Shown: positions 1 through 10,591 of the stretch, piece by piece
Numbering within the stretch: the first letter of the stretch is position 1
How the letters are laid out: each line of letters starts with the position of its first letter
Source of the DNA: Limoniibacter endophyticus
Lineage (GTDB): Bacteria > Pseudomonadota > Alphaproteobacteria > Rhizobiales > Rhizobiaceae
Reading direction: 5' to 3'
DNA length: 64,000 nt
Assembly (NCBI RefSeq): GCF_014652835.1
Contig: NZ_BMZO01000003.1
Coordinates: forward strand, 310,001-374,000
The notes under the pieces: generated by a model
The model's database searches: none
Told to the model about the DNA's origin: nothing
The model's input: the letters and a program-made list of their open reading frames with translations, nothing else
Made by a program: the position numbers and the translations under genes

Positions 1-2
1 CG

Positions 3-167
3 ATCGCCGATATCGCGACCTTCCCGTGGGTGCGTGGTCTCGACATCTTCTATGGCGCTAAGGACCATCTGAAGCTTGCAGAGTTTCCGAAGGTTGCGGC
101 CTGGGTGGAGGCCGCCATGGCGCGCCCGGCGAGCGAGAAGGGCTTCAACGTCCCGCCTCGGACTTGA
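3..167 (+). CDS. Glutathione S-transferase, C-terminal fragment (cut by window edge)
   Basis: The window opens inside this gene; 54 codons and a TGA stop remain. The visible part contains IADIATFPWVRG near its start and VAAWVEAAMARPA near its end. That is the pattern of the C-terminal helical domain of YfcG/GstB-like glutathione S-transferases, including the acidic N-capping region of the core helix. The family conjugates or reduces electrophiles and disulfides with glutathione in the cytoplasm. The thioredoxin-fold half and the active site lie outside the window, so the subclass cannot be fixed. The reading frame is open from base 3. Confidence 0.7.
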   Translation: MADIATFPWVRGLDIFYGAKDHLKLAEFPKVAAWVEAAMARPASEKGFNVPPRT

Positions 168-215
168 TCTTTGGCATGGCATCGTGCCTTCAAACGGCTG
201 TTGGCTGGCTGGCGC

Positions 216-1004
216 TCAGCCGGCGGGTGCGATGCCCACCAGTTGCAGGGTCTGCCAGCCAGCCAGCAGCACAATTAGCGTGCCGACGAGGCGCAAGAGG
301 ATTTTCTCCCTCAACCAGCGCACCATGAAGCCTGCCAGTGGCGCAGCAAACACACCGCCGGCGATCAGGCCGAGTACAGCCCAAAGGTGGTCCGTTAATT
401 CTCCGGCCTCTTCCCAGTGCCCGGTTAGCATGGCAATGAGGAAGCTTATAGAAACCGCCGTCGTGATGAGGAATTCAGCTGCATTGACGCTGCCGATGAC
501 ATAGCGCGGTGCACCACCTGCGCCGAGCAGTCCGGTGGTGACGATCGGTCCCCAGCCGCCGCCGCCCGCCGCGTCGAGAAACCCTCCGGCCGCTCCCAGC
601 GGAGCCACAATGGAGTGGTTGATGCTCTTGCTGGGGATTTTGCGAAACGAGCGAAACAACAGCCACATACCAACCAGAAACAGATAGGCCGTGACGTAAG
701 GCTTGATAAATCCGCCGTCGAAGGAGGTCAGTACATAGGCACCTGCGCAGCCGCCCAGGATGCCGAAAGGTGCCAGACGCCAGAACAGTTTCCAGTCGAT
801 ATTGCGATGATAGAGATGCGCCGAACCCGAGGCGGCGGTGGTGAACATTTCTGCTGCATGGACGGAAGCCGATGCATGGGCGGGGCTGACGCCGAATGCG
901 AGAAGCACGGTCGATGATATGACTCCGTAGGCCATGCCCAGCGCACCGTCGACCATCTGAGCCATGAAGCCGACCATGAGAAACAGCAGAAAATCTTCCA
1001 TCAT
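216..1004 (-). CDS. TauE/SafE family membrane permease (sulfite-exporter type)
   Basis: This 262-residue polytopic membrane protein has about eight hydrophobic segments. It shows the internal duplication typical of TauE/SafE (DUF81, YfcA-like) permeases: an N-terminal GFMAQMVDGALGMAYG motif and a second half with GAAGGFLDAAGGGGWGP. Family members export sulfite, sulfoacetate or other organic anions across the inner membrane; the substrate cannot be read from sequence. A good ribosome site (CGGAGGC) sits just before the ATG. It starts 34 bases after the stop of the LysR gene upstream on the same strand, so the two are probably co-transcribed. A second permease of the same family is divergent on the other side of the regulator. 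Confidence 0.85.
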   Translation of the reverse strand: MMEDFLLFLMVGFMAQMVDGALGMAYGVISSTVLLAFGVSPAHASASVHAAEMFTTAASGSAHLYHRNIDWKLFWRLAPFGILGGCAGAYVLTSFDGGFIKPYVTAYLFLVGMWLLFRSFRKIPSKSINHSIVAPLGAAGGFLDAAGGGGWGPIVTTGLLGAGGAPRYVIGSVNAAEFLITTAVSISFLIAMLTGHWEEAGELTDHLWAVLGLIAGGVFAAPLAGFMVRWLREKILLRLVGTLIVLLAGWQTLQLVGIAPAG

Positions 1005-1038
1005 GCCTCCGTTTTCATCACAAAGCGCCGTGCGTCAT

Positions 1039-1965
1039 TCATGGCGCAAACGGCGCTGGTTTTCTATCTGCCGCGTTGTTTTTCAAGGATGCATCCTTGA
1101 AAAACATCTCCAGGTCCTGAAAAAGAATGCGGGCTTGCGGCGAAAGTTCATCGCGGCTACGCACGCAAAGCAGGAGCCTTCGCTTTGCCCACGCCTCATC
1201 GAGCAATATCGTCCTGGCCCCTTGTGCTGCGCGCTCAGGAACGACTGCTATTCCAACTGCGTGACGCACCATTTCGATCATGCCGGAAAAGACGGGAAGC
1301 CGGACGCGGAAGGCTAGGCTTTTGCCGAGCCGGTCTGCCTGAACCCCGAGATAATCCTGAAGAGCGCTCCCTGGCGACATGCCGATCATGGACTCCGAAA
1401 GAATCTCATCGAACGCGACGCTTGCACGCTCGGAAAGGCGATGACCGTCGGGCACGGCGACGACCAGTTGATCCGCCGCAAACGGTGCCGTCTCCAGGCC
1501 CTCGACATCGCTGGCGTCCGAGACGATGCCGATGTCGGCCAGTCCATGGCGGATAGCTTTCACGATATCGCTACTTTGGCGCTCCTTCAGGTCGATATCG
1601 ATGTGGGAGTGCTTCTGCAGGAATGGCGCGAGTGCTTGTGGCAGGAATTCACTGACGGCGGCGGTGTTCGCAAGCAGGGTGATCTGGGCCTTCAGTCCCT
1701 TGGCGAAATCGCCAAGCTCGCCGCGCATCTGTTGCATCTGCTTCAGCACGATCCGCGCATGATGCACGACAGCTTCGCCCGCCGGTGTCGGCGCAACTCC
1801 GCGTCTTCCCCGTTTCAGAAGCGGCACGCCGATGATTTCCTCCATGCCGCGCAGGCGTGCGCTGGCGGATGGAAGCGCCAGGTGGGCTCGTTCGGCTCCG
1901 TGCGTGATGCTGCCAGCTTCGACGACGGCCACGAATAGATGAAGGTCGGTCAGGTCAAAACGCAT
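1039..1965 (-). CDS. LysR-type transcriptional regulator
   Basis: About 308 residues, the normal size for LysR regulators. The N-terminal winged helix-turn-helix is clear (LHLFVAVVEAGSITHGAERA, then SASARLRGMEE and a VPLLKRGRRGV wing). A periplasmic-binding-protein-like effector domain follows. I place the start at the ATG of MRFDLTDLHLF; a TTG two codons upstream is possible but has no better ribosome site. The gene lies between two TauE/SafE permeases, one downstream in the same direction and one divergent with a 97-base gap. It most likely controls one or both in response to their substrate. That role is inferred from context only. Confidence 0.85.
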   Translation of the reverse strand: MRFDLTDLHLFVAVVEAGSITHGAERAHLALPSASARLRGMEEIIGVPLLKRGRRGVAPTPAGEAVVHHARIVLKQMQQMRGELGDFAKGLKAQITLLANTAAVSEFLPQALAPFLQKHSHIDIDLKERQSSDIVKAIRHGLADIGIVSDASDVEGLETAPFAADQLVVAVPDGHRLSERASVAFDEILSESMIGMSPGSALQDYLGVQADRLGKSLAFRVRLPVFSGMIEMVRHAVGIAVVPERAAQGARTILLDEAWAKRRLLLCVRSRDELSPQARILFQDLEMFFKDASLKNNAADRKPAPFAP

Positions 1966-2062
1966 AGCCAAGGATAGCGCGTTGCAGGCTTCGTGTCATC
2001 CGAAGGCTGGCGCTTGAAAAGCCGCATTGTGCCGGCCTCACGAGGGTGGTGAAGATGGAGAA

Positions 2063-2800
2063 ATGGATCATTCCCTTATTGCCATTATCACTGTGACATT
2101 TGCGCTGGCCGGTTTCGTCAAGGGCGTGACCGGCATGGGGCTGCCGACGGTTGCCATGGGAGTACTGGGCGCGCTCATTTCTCCCGTTATGGCCGCGTCT
2201 CTGCTTCTTGTGCCTTCATTCGTCACCAATGTCTGGCAGCTTCTCACTGGCCGCAATCCCGCAAGCTTGTATTTGCGTTTCTGGCCAATGATGCTGGCGA
2301 TATTTGTCACGACGATTCTTGCATCTTCCTTTCTGTCTACCGGGCATGAATGGACGCGTATGGCGCTAGGCGTCGTTCTCATCCTCTATGCCCTCTTCAC
2401 CCTCGTTGCTCCGCAACTGCATATTCCATCGGATGCCGAAACTCTGCTCGGGCCGCTTACAGGGATGGTAACAGGAATGATCACTGGAGCGACGGGCGTC
2501 TTCGTCATACCTGCGGTCCCATATCTGCAATCTCTGGGCCTCGCGAAAGACGATCTGGTGCAAGCACTGGGGCTTTCCTTCACCGTGTCGACCATTGCCC
2601 TGGCAATTGGTTTGACGGGAAGCGGGGCTTTTCTTCCCGACGCATTATGGGTTTCGGTTCTGGCGGTGATACCGGCTCTGATCGGCATGTGGGGCGGTCA
2701 GCGGATGCGCAATCGCATCAGCCCGCAAACTTTTCGCAAGGCCTTTCTTATCTGCTTGCTTCTGCTCGGTTGCGAGCTGGCCTTGCGTCCGTTGCTTTAG
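2063..2800 (+). CDS. TauE/SafE family membrane permease, second copy
   Basis: A 245-residue integral membrane protein with the two half-repeats of the TauE/SafE family: GFVKGVTGMGLPTVAMG near the N terminus and GMITGATGVFVIPAVPYLQ in the second half. The start at 2063 (MDHSLIAI) is chosen because a purine-rich stretch precedes it and the transmembrane protein begins there; an in-frame ATG at 2027 would add a non-conserved dozen residues. It is divergent from the LysR gene and only distantly similar to the other permease at 216-1004, so the two are not a recent duplication. Probable role: export or uptake of a small organosulfur or carboxylate anion under LysR control. Confidence 0.85.
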   Translation: MDHSLIAIITVTFALAGFVKGVTGMGLPTVAMGVLGALISPVMAASLLLVPSFVTNVWQLLTGRNPASLYLRFWPMMLAIFVTTILASSFLSTGHEWTRMALGVVLILYALFTLVAPQLHIPSDAETLLGPLTGMVTGMITGATGVFVIPAVPYLQSLGLAKDDLVQALGLSFTVSTIALAIGLTGSGAFLPDALWVSVLAVIPALIGMWGGQRMRNRISPQTFRKAFLICLLLLGCELALRPLL

Positions 2801-2904
2801 GCTGGACTGCAAGACAAAGGCGTCCTGGCTCCAACCAGCGCGTTGACATGCCATTCGCCAACCTCCATCCATCGTCCGTCGCATATGCAAGCAGGAGATG
2901 AGGC

Positions 2905-4158
2905 GTGTCTGCAATCGCCCCGGAAGAAGAAGAGACAGTCGTGGTTGAGGAGGTCTCGTCGTCGCATTTGCCGACGACGATGCTCGGCCGCATCCTACTT
3001 GGCGCGAGCCTCGTGCTGATCGCATTCAATCTCCGCCCTGTCTTCGCGAGTGCGTCGGTTCTGCTGCCCGAAATTGTCCGCGGGCTTGGGCTGACGTCGC
3101 TCGAGGCCAGTATCCTCACTACGTTGCCCGTCGTATGTCTTGGCCTGTTCGCGCCCTTCGCGCCACGTTTGTCACAGCGTATAGGTACGGAAAGAACCTT
3201 GCTGCTCGTTCTGGTTCTGCTGGCGGTGGGAACCTCCCTGCGAGGTATTGTTTCTTTCCCGTTTCTGCTGCTGGGAACGGCAATGGCCGGAGGGGCTATT
3301 GCCGTCGGTAACGTGCTTCTTCCAGGTCTGGTAAAACGGGATTTTCCCAAGCAGACAGCGTTGATGACGGGATTGTACACAATGGCGCTGTGCGCTGGTG
3401 CGGCTCTTGCTGCGGGTGTCACCGTGCCGATCGAGAACATGGTTGGCGGGCGCTGGGAGCTGGCGCTCGCCTTTTGGGCACTGCCTGTTCTGCTCATTCT
3501 CGCCCTCTGGCTTCCGCAAGCCCTTGCGGCGGGAAAACGGCCTCGCCAGGACCGATACAGGGTGTCCAGTCTCTGGCGCGACAGGCTCGCATGGCAACTC
3601 ACGCTCTTCATGGGGCTGCAATCCTCGTTGGCCTATATCGTCTTTGGTTGGCTTGCTCCCATCCTGCGGGAACGCGGCATGGATGCCGTCGCCGCTGGTG
3701 CGATAGTTTCGCTCGAGGTCGTGGTGCAGATGATCGCCAGCCTTGTTCTGCCCGGCATTGCCATGCGCTGCCGGGATCAGCGCGGCGTCAATCTCGTTCT
3801 TGCCGCCTGCGCCGCGATCGGATTGCTCGGCTTTCTTTTCGCTCCGCTCTGGAGCGTGTGGCTCTGGGTGGTTGTGCAGGGGATCGGGCAGGGTGGCATG
3901 ATCGCCGTCGCCATGACAATGATCGTGTTGCGTTCGCCCGATAGTCATGTCGCGGCTCATTTGTCCGGCATGGCGCAGTTCATTGGCTATCTCATAGCCG
4001 CGGCTGGTCCGCTTGCTGTTGGCCTGTTGCATAGCCTTACCGGGACCTATGCTGCCTCGGGCATTCTTTTTGCTCTTATCGGTCTCGGCATTGCCATTAC
4101 CGGCTGGGGGGCGGGACGCAATCTGCATGTGTCCGCAAGAAGCGAAAGAATAGGCTAG
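2905..4158 (+). CDS. MFS transporter of the CynX/NimT type
   Basis: A 417-residue protein with 12 predicted membrane spans and a GTG start preceded by AGGAG. The segment ASLVLIAFNLRPVFASASVL, then LTSLEASILTTLPVVCLG, is characteristic of the cyanate/2-nitroimidazole (CynX/NimT, YycB-like) branch of the major facilitator superfamily. The first 25 residues are acidic and cytoplasmic. The true substrate is unknown; neighbours (TauE permeases) do not settle it. No cyanase gene is visible in the window. Transcription is probably independent, since 104 bases separate it from the permease upstream. Confidence 0.8.
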   Translation: MSAIAPEEEETVVVEEVSSSHLPTTMLGRILLGASLVLIAFNLRPVFASASVLLPEIVRGLGLTSLEASILTTLPVVCLGLFAPFAPRLSQRIGTERTLLLVLVLLAVGTSLRGIVSFPFLLLGTAMAGGAIAVGNVLLPGLVKRDFPKQTALMTGLYTMALCAGAALAAGVTVPIENMVGGRWELALAFWALPVLLILALWLPQALAAGKRPRQDRYRVSSLWRDRLAWQLTLFMGLQSSLAYIVFGWLAPILRERGMDAVAAGAIVSLEVVVQMIASLVLPGIAMRCRDQRGVNLVLAACAAIGLLGFLFAPLWSVWLWVVVQGIGQGGMIAVAMTMIVLRSPDSHVAAHLSGMAQFIGYLIAAAGPLAVGLLHSLTGTYAASGILFALIGLGIAITGWGAGRNLHVSARSERIG

Positions 4159-4415
4159 ATGCTTGCAATGGCGGTGATTTACAGCCTTGATAAATGGTGA
4201 TTTTCTCCCTTTGAACGTGGAGGCAGGCCACGATCTGTTTCCCAAGGAATATCCATACAGGCGTCTCTCCAGTCCGAGCGTCAGGCGGTTGCCGCAGAGA
4301 GTGAGGCGATCTTTCTCGATCGTCTCTCTGGCAGCATTCCCCGATAAATGGCGAGGCTTCCAACAGTGCCGATGCGGCTGCTTTTGATCGGGGCAGCTTC
4401 TCCGCCTTCACAAGA

Positions 4416-4440
4416 AAAAGGGCGACCCGAAGGCCGCCCC
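4416..4440 (-). terminator. Rho-independent terminator of groESL
   Basis: On the minus strand a GC-rich stem GGGCGGCC / GGTCGCCC closed by a TTCG tetraloop is followed by TTTTTC. It sits 26 bases past the groEL stop codon. The remainder of the 4159-4465 interval between the convergent MFS and groEL genes shows no other gene or repeat. Confidence 0.9.
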
Positions 4441-4465
4441 AGTTTCAGCGATTGGATAAGACTTC

Positions 4466-6118
<1,653 letters not shown>

Positions 6119-6161
6119 CTAAACGAGAGAGTGAATTAATATGGTCAAGCGAACGGCTGGA

Positions 6162-6458
6162 TTAGCCGATAATGCCCATGATGTCGGATTCCTTCATGAT
6201 CAGCAGGTCCTTGCCGCCGATCTTGACTTCCGTACCCGACCATTTGCCGAACAGGACGCGGTCGCCTGCCTTGACGTCGAGGGCAACAACCTTGCCGGCC
6301 TCGTCACGGGCGCCGGAGCCGACGGCGACGATTTCGCCTTCCTGCGGCTTTTCCTTGGCGGTGTCGGGAATGATGATGCCGCCAGCGGTCTTTTCTTCCG
6401 ACTCGACGCGACGAACGACGACGCGATCGTGAAGCGGACGGAAATTCAACTCTGCCAT
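6162..6458 (-). CDS. groES: Co-chaperonin GroES (10 kDa)
   Basis: 98 residues, beginning with [12 protein letters not shown], the classic GroES opening, with the mobile loop around [19 protein letters not shown]. GroES caps the GroEL ring as a heptamer and encloses the folding chamber. The ATG is preceded by GAGGAT at good spacing. First gene of the groES-groEL operon; transcription starts from the RpoH-type promoter and passes the CIRCE operator immediately upstream. Confidence 0.98.
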   Translation of the reverse strand: MAELNFRPLHDRVVVRRVESEEKTAGGIIIPDTAKEKPQEGEIVAVGSGARDEAGKVVALDVKAGDRVLFGKWSGTEVKIGGKDLLIMKESDIMGIIG

Positions 6459-6515
6459 GTTTCTATCCTCACAGGATTGTCGAAAACAGATTAAGGGCCT
6501 GATATCCCCCTGCTG

Positions 6516-6542
6516 TTAGCACTCCTTATTGGCGAGTGCTAA
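6516..6542 (-). promoter_or_regulatory. CIRCE operator (HrcA binding site)
   Basis: A perfect inverted repeat, TTAGCACTC, nine-base spacer, GAGTGCTAA. This is exactly the CIRCE consensus bound by the repressor HrcA. It lies in the 5' leader of groES between the promoter and the start codon, so HrcA should repress groESL under non-stress conditions. Confidence 0.97.
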
Positions 6543-6553
6543 AGCTGACCGAA

Positions 6554-6583
6554 GAGATAGAGAGGCTCATTTTGCGAGTCAAG
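6554..6583 (-). promoter_or_regulatory. RpoH (sigma-32) type promoter of groESL
   Basis: Read on the minus strand: CTTGAC, 17 bases, CTATCTC. This matches the alphaproteobacterial heat-shock consensus (CTTGAC-N17/18-CYTATNT). It ends 11 bases before the CIRCE palindrome, which suggests dual control by RpoH and HrcA, as known for groESL in several alphaproteobacteria. Confidence 0.8.
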
Positions 6584-6712
6584 GCGGATGAGCTGACGGC
6601 GTAAAAAAATTCACGAAGATATGGTGACGGCGCGCGCCAGACTCGCTGAAGGGTTGAGTGAGCGGCTAGCCGCTCACCCAGTAAGGCCCCGTGTCGTGAC
6701 GGCTCTATATCG

Positions 6713-8500
6713 TCAGTCCACAATACGCAGATTGCTGATCTGAGAGGCAATCTCACGGAACACTCCCGGAAGCTGAGCGCTCACCGCATTCCAGAAAAGA
6801 CGCTTGCCATTTCCTGCTTTTGTAGCGCAGGCCCGAAGAAGAGCGATCTGTTTTTTTTCCTCGGCCGTTTTGTCATTCAGGTCTAGCGCGACCGTCATGA
6901 CGATCACACCCTCCTCGTGTGCCTTGGCGCAGACTTTTGTGAAGATGGCATCGAGGCCTGCCTCCGTGGATGCACCGTCGCTCAAGCCGGCTGCTTCCGT
7001 CAGGCGCCTATTCGGTTTCTCGCTTCTTTTAGGAGCGTGATAACCGTAAGATCCGTATCCGCTGTCGGCTTCTACACCGCTTACACGGTCGCGATATTCA
7101 TTGGCGCCGTCCGTCAGAATAACCATGAATTTTTGGGTGCCGGAGTTGCGAAAAGGCGTTGCGCCGGAGAAGGGGGCATGGGGAGACAAGAGATGGAGAC
7201 CCCAGATCATCCCCTCCGGCACGTTTGTTTTGCCGTGGGGTGACATCGCGTTGATCTTGTCGAGCAATTCCTTCCGGGCAGCATTCTGCCCCACGCTCCG
7301 AAGAGGAGTAACGGGTTGGATTACGCAATCGCCATTGGGCCCGCTCGGCGCGTCGATATGCGCCGTGATCGGGTGGATGGGACGAATTTCCGCTTGATCC
7401 TGCGTAAAGTAGCGGCTGACCTCATTATGGTCATGGACCGAAGCCTGGTTCGGCTTGTCGGTCCACCAATTATTATGCTTTGAGATACGTGTGTGGCCTG
7501 CAAGCGGCGGTTCGTCAGGATGAAACATAGGCACGAAAAGAGATGCCGGAAACGCCGCGTCCGGTGCGGCAAATGAAAGTGTGTAGGGAGCAGGCCGCGA
7601 TTCGACACAACCTTTCCAGCCCTGTTTGATGCTTTCCGCTTTGTGGATTTCCTTGGCCTGCTGCATAATGGTGAACCTGGTCAGGTGTTTTCCCTTGAGC
7701 TTGCCCCAGGCGCCCCCAATTGCGGTGAAGGATCCATCGCCGTTTTTTCGAATGCATCGGCGGTCATTGATGCATTCCGGTGCGTGTTCGAGCGGAAAGG
7801 AACTTTCCCAGTCCAGATTTTCGTGGTGGATGGGAGAAATTCCCTTGGCGTCGAGCCACGAGGCCTGCCGGTTTTGCGCGCCGACATTGATCCATGCATT
7901 GAACGGTACAATGCCGATCTTGACATGAGACTTGGCTCCCGGAGAGAACTGAGCAGAAGCTCCCAGCGCTGAGATCAGCCCCTTTGCGGAGTTCTTGAGT
8001 ACGTCGATCCGTTGCGTTCTCGTGCCAAAACCCAAATTGTTCATTGATCCTGAATTGTCCAGCACAAGGACGATTTCTGCATCCTGGGGAATGGAACTGC
8101 TCGACGCCAGATGAATTACGCCGGGTCCGTCCGGTGCTCCAAAGATGCGTTCGACTGCGCCCATGAGGAAGGTGTCGTAGTGCAGTCTCGCTTTCGCCTG
8201 GATGAACCGTTTGCCAGCCTGATTTTGCGGATACTCAAGCGTCAATTTGACATTTGGAAGGGAAATATCTTCAAGATTGGCGCGGAAAATGCCTTGTGCA
8301 TATGTATCGATCGGTTTGCCGTGATAATTCTTCGCGGCGGCAAGACTGGTTGCGTCGAGCGCCGCCTGGAGTTCGGTTTTCAGACGCTGGAGATTGGTAT
8401 AGTCAACGGCAAGGCCCACTGTGGCAAGAATTACGGGCAAAGCCAGCGCGACGAAGACAAAAAAGCCGCCGTCGCGATCGCTAATAAATTTTTTTAACAT
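6713..8500 (-). CDS. TadG-like protein with von Willebrand A domain (downstream copy)
   Basis: 595 residues. Residues 1-60 have the TadE/TadG pilus-assembly layout: a short basic N terminus (LKKFISDRDGG), one membrane span of about 20 residues, then QRLKTELQAALDATSLAAAK, the conserved helix of Flp-pilus TadG proteins. From about residue 143 a von Willebrand factor A fold begins, with the metal-binding MIDAS motif DNSGS at 148-152 and a later VILTDGAN. The protein ends at the inner membrane/periplasm and most likely adopts a single-span, outward-facing topology. It is 49 bases downstream of a paralogue of almost identical length and the same motif positions (D148). No other tad/cpa genes lie nearby, so this is an orphan pair. 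Function is unproven; adhesion or envelope assembly is plausible. Confidence 0.8.
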   Translation of the reverse strand: MLKKFISDRDGGFFVFVALALPVILATVGLAVDYTNLQRLKTELQAALDATSLAAAKNYHGKPIDTYAQGIFRANLEDISLPNVKLTLEYPQNQAGKRFIQAKARLHYDTFLMGAVERIFGAPDGPGVIHLASSSSIPQDAEIVLVLDNSGSMNNLGFGTRTQRIDVLKNSAKGLISALGASAQFSPGAKSHVKIGIVPFNAWINVGAQNRQASWLDAKGISPIHHENLDWESSFPLEHAPECINDRRCIRKNGDGSFTAIGGAWGKLKGKHLTRFTIMQQAKEIHKAESIKQGWKGCVESRPAPYTLSFAAPDAAFPASLFVPMFHPDEPPLAGHTRISKHNNWWTDKPNQASVHDHNEVSRYFTQDQAEIRPIHPITAHIDAPSGPNGDCVIQPVTPLRSVGQNAARKELLDKINAMSPHGKTNVPEGMIWGLHLLSPHAPFSGATPFRNSGTQKFMVILTDGANEYRDRVSGVEADSGYGSYGYHAPKRSEKPNRRLTEAAGLSDGASTEAGLDAIFTKVCAKAHEEGVIVMTVALDLNDKTAEEKKQIALLRACATKAGNGKRLFWNAVSAQLPGVFREIASQISNLRIVD

Positions 8501-8549
8501 AATATACTTTTGGTGTGATTAAACTATGAGTTTCTTCGGTATCGAAGTA

Positions 8550-10313
8550 TTATCTTGAAATATACATGCTTTTAAAATCGGAAGTTATTTGCGCCAGGAC
8601 TTCCTCCAGTTGGTCGGAAGAAATATTCCAGAAAAGTTTTTCCGGGTCGGGCCGATCGTTTGAAAGCGGAGCCGTTCCGTTCGACGGAGTGCTGCGGTTG
8701 AACGCGTCCGGCGAAGCACATTCCTGAAGAAGCGATATCTGCTGATGTTCCTCAACATCGTTGGAATCGAGGTCGAGAGCCAAGGTGATCAGGATGATGC
8801 CATCGCTTTTCGCTTCGTCGCAGGCCTTTTTCATGTTGCTGTCCAGGGCGTCGCTAAAGCTTTTTTCGCTCGTGCCGGGTGTGACGCCGGTACCCATGAA
8901 GATACGATTTTGTTGCGCCGTGTCGAATGGCTTCACGTATCCGTGGGCGCCGTACCTTGATACGGTTCCAGCTGTGTTTGAACTGACGTTGTAGGTGTTG
9001 GCGCCGTCGGTCAGGATGATCATGTAGCGTCTTACGGCGAGCCTCCCGGATTCCGTCTCATCGAATGGTTCTCCCGGCGTCAGAATGCGAAGACCCCATG
9101 CAATCGCGTCACCAACATTTGTGTCGCCTACCGGTGTCATCTTCTTGATTGCGTCTTGCATCATTTTCAGATTGGCCGCGTCGGAGACATCGGTCAGCGG
9201 AATCACGGATTGCACCGTGCAGTCGAAGTTCGGGCCTTTCCCGTTCGGAATAGTACTGGGCGTTCCTGAAAAATACCTCTCCACATTTGCCTGCCTCTCC
9301 CTGTCGGTGCCGGACGTCGCGTTTTTGTTCCACCAGTCGTTGGTCTCGGCGCCGGAGCCGATTTCATCGACGGCGAACATCGGGACGAACAGCGAGTGGG
9401 GATCGCCCATAATGGTACCTGATGCGTCTTGCGAAGCTTGTGCTGGCTGCATTCCGACAGTGTAGGGCGCAGGGCGCGCCTCCACGCACCCTCCCCAGGG
9501 TACGCTAACAGCGTCAAATAACTGGAAACGGGTCAGAGGCTTGTCTTGCTGGGTGTCCCAATCCTTGCCACGCGCGAACCAGATATTGCCGATTTTCTCG
9601 ACACATTTGTCGCACGTCGCGGGATCGCCCGGAAACGACCCCGCCCAGTCGAAGTTTTCGTGATGCGTCGGGGCAATGCCCGAACTGTCGATCCAGGGCG
9701 CAGATCGGTTCTGGCTGCCGATATTGACGGTGCTGGCGAAAGGGACCAGGGCGACCTTGGTATCCTCTTGCAAAGCGAGCGCAGTGACTGTCTTCTGGCT
9801 GGCTCGGCGAACGGTTTCGATGCGGTCGATGGATGTTCCTCCGCCTGTAAAAATCATCGAAAAGGAGTTGTCGATCACCATTGCCACTTCAACCTTGCCG
9901 GACAGCTTCACGTCACTCGTGAGGCTTATTGGTGTGCTGCCGCTTCGTCCTACGAGATTGGAGAGCGCTCCTAGAAGAAAGGGGTCGTAGTTGAAGGTGC
10001 CGCTCACTCTAAGGATACCGGCCGCGCCAGCCGGATTCAGCTCCGTTTTTACACTTACTTCTGATGCGGCGAGCGAATGGATATTTGCTTGAAACATGCG
10101 CTGCCCGTAGTCATCGAGTTCGTCTGCTCGCATGGAGAGGGCAACTTTTGCCGATGCGACCGATGCGGCATCGAGTGCCGTCTGGACCTCCTCGCGCTGC
10201 CGCAACATGTTTGAAACATCGATGGCGTAAGCAATTGCCGCCAGTAGTGGAACGCATATTAGAACAAATATGATGTTTAGCGATCCGGAAGTATTCTTTT
10301 GAAAAGATTTCAT
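8550..10313 (-). CDS. TadG-like protein with von Willebrand A domain (upstream copy)
   Basis: 587 residues, paralogous to the next gene on the same strand. The N terminus holds one membrane span (about 11-31) and the TadG helix REEVQTALDAASVASAKVAL. The MIDAS motif is DNSFS at 148-152, with the supporting GDTNVGDAIAWG and MIILTDGANTYN segments. Both copies also share a cysteine-bearing segment, WGGCVEARPAPYT here and WKGCVESRPAPYT in the other copy. The ATG has a good ribosome site (GAGGTGATC). Divergence between copies is high apart from the motifs, so the duplication is old. An AT-rich 278-base gap precedes this gene and presumably carries the promoter of the pair. Confidence 0.8.
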   Translation of the reverse strand: MKSFQKNTSGSLNIIFVLICVPLLAAIAYAIDVSNMLRQREEVQTALDAASVASAKVALSMRADELDDYGQRMFQANIHSLAASEVSVKTELNPAGAAGILRVSGTFNYDPFLLGALSNLVGRSGSTPISLTSDVKLSGKVEVAMVIDNSFSMIFTGGGTSIDRIETVRRASQKTVTALALQEDTKVALVPFASTVNIGSQNRSAPWIDSSGIAPTHHENFDWAGSFPGDPATCDKCVEKIGNIWFARGKDWDTQQDKPLTRFQLFDAVSVPWGGCVEARPAPYTVGMQPAQASQDASGTIMGDPHSLFVPMFAVDEIGSGAETNDWWNKNATSGTDRERQANVERYFSGTPSTIPNGKGPNFDCTVQSVIPLTDVSDAANLKMMQDAIKKMTPVGDTNVGDAIAWGLRILTPGEPFDETESGRLAVRRYMIILTDGANTYNVSSNTAGTVSRYGAHGYVKPFDTAQQNRIFMGTGVTPGTSEKSFSDALDSNMKKACDEAKSDGIILITLALDLDSNDVEEHQQISLLQECASPDAFNRSTPSNGTAPLSNDRPDPEKLFWNISSDQLEEVLAQITSDFKSMYISR

Positions 10314-10591
10314 TTGATCACCTCGGTAAAATTCACCTGTGGCTATCAGAAGAATTGTAAAATCTCGTTGAGAATAATTCTAAAATTTTGACTTATCTTG
10401 GGAGATATCTTAGTTAATGCAAAATAATTTCGATAATACTCATTAGCCTATATAAGTACTAAAGGGTATCGGTTCGATGCCGGGTTAGATGCGTTGTGCG
10501 AGATTCCCAAGAGCCTCGAAAGGGTGGTGACAGGCCGCGCCTCTTGCGCTAGGTGCTTTGCCAAATGCGACGCCCATAACCAGGAGACGAT
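10314..10591. other. AT-rich intergenic region between divergent genes
   Basis: 278 bases separate the minus-strand TadG-like pair from the plus-strand HAD gene. The part from about 10350 to 10470 is visibly richer in A and T than its surroundings, with runs such as TAAAATTTTGAC. It should hold the promoters of both directions, but I could not assign a specific -35/-10 pair. No small gene with a convincing ribosome site was seen. Confidence 0.5.

Noticed and set aside
3172-4245. 357-codon minus-strand frame opposite the CynX-like transporter
   Set aside because: Composition is typical of an antisense of a membrane protein, rich in His, Arg and Gln; no motif.
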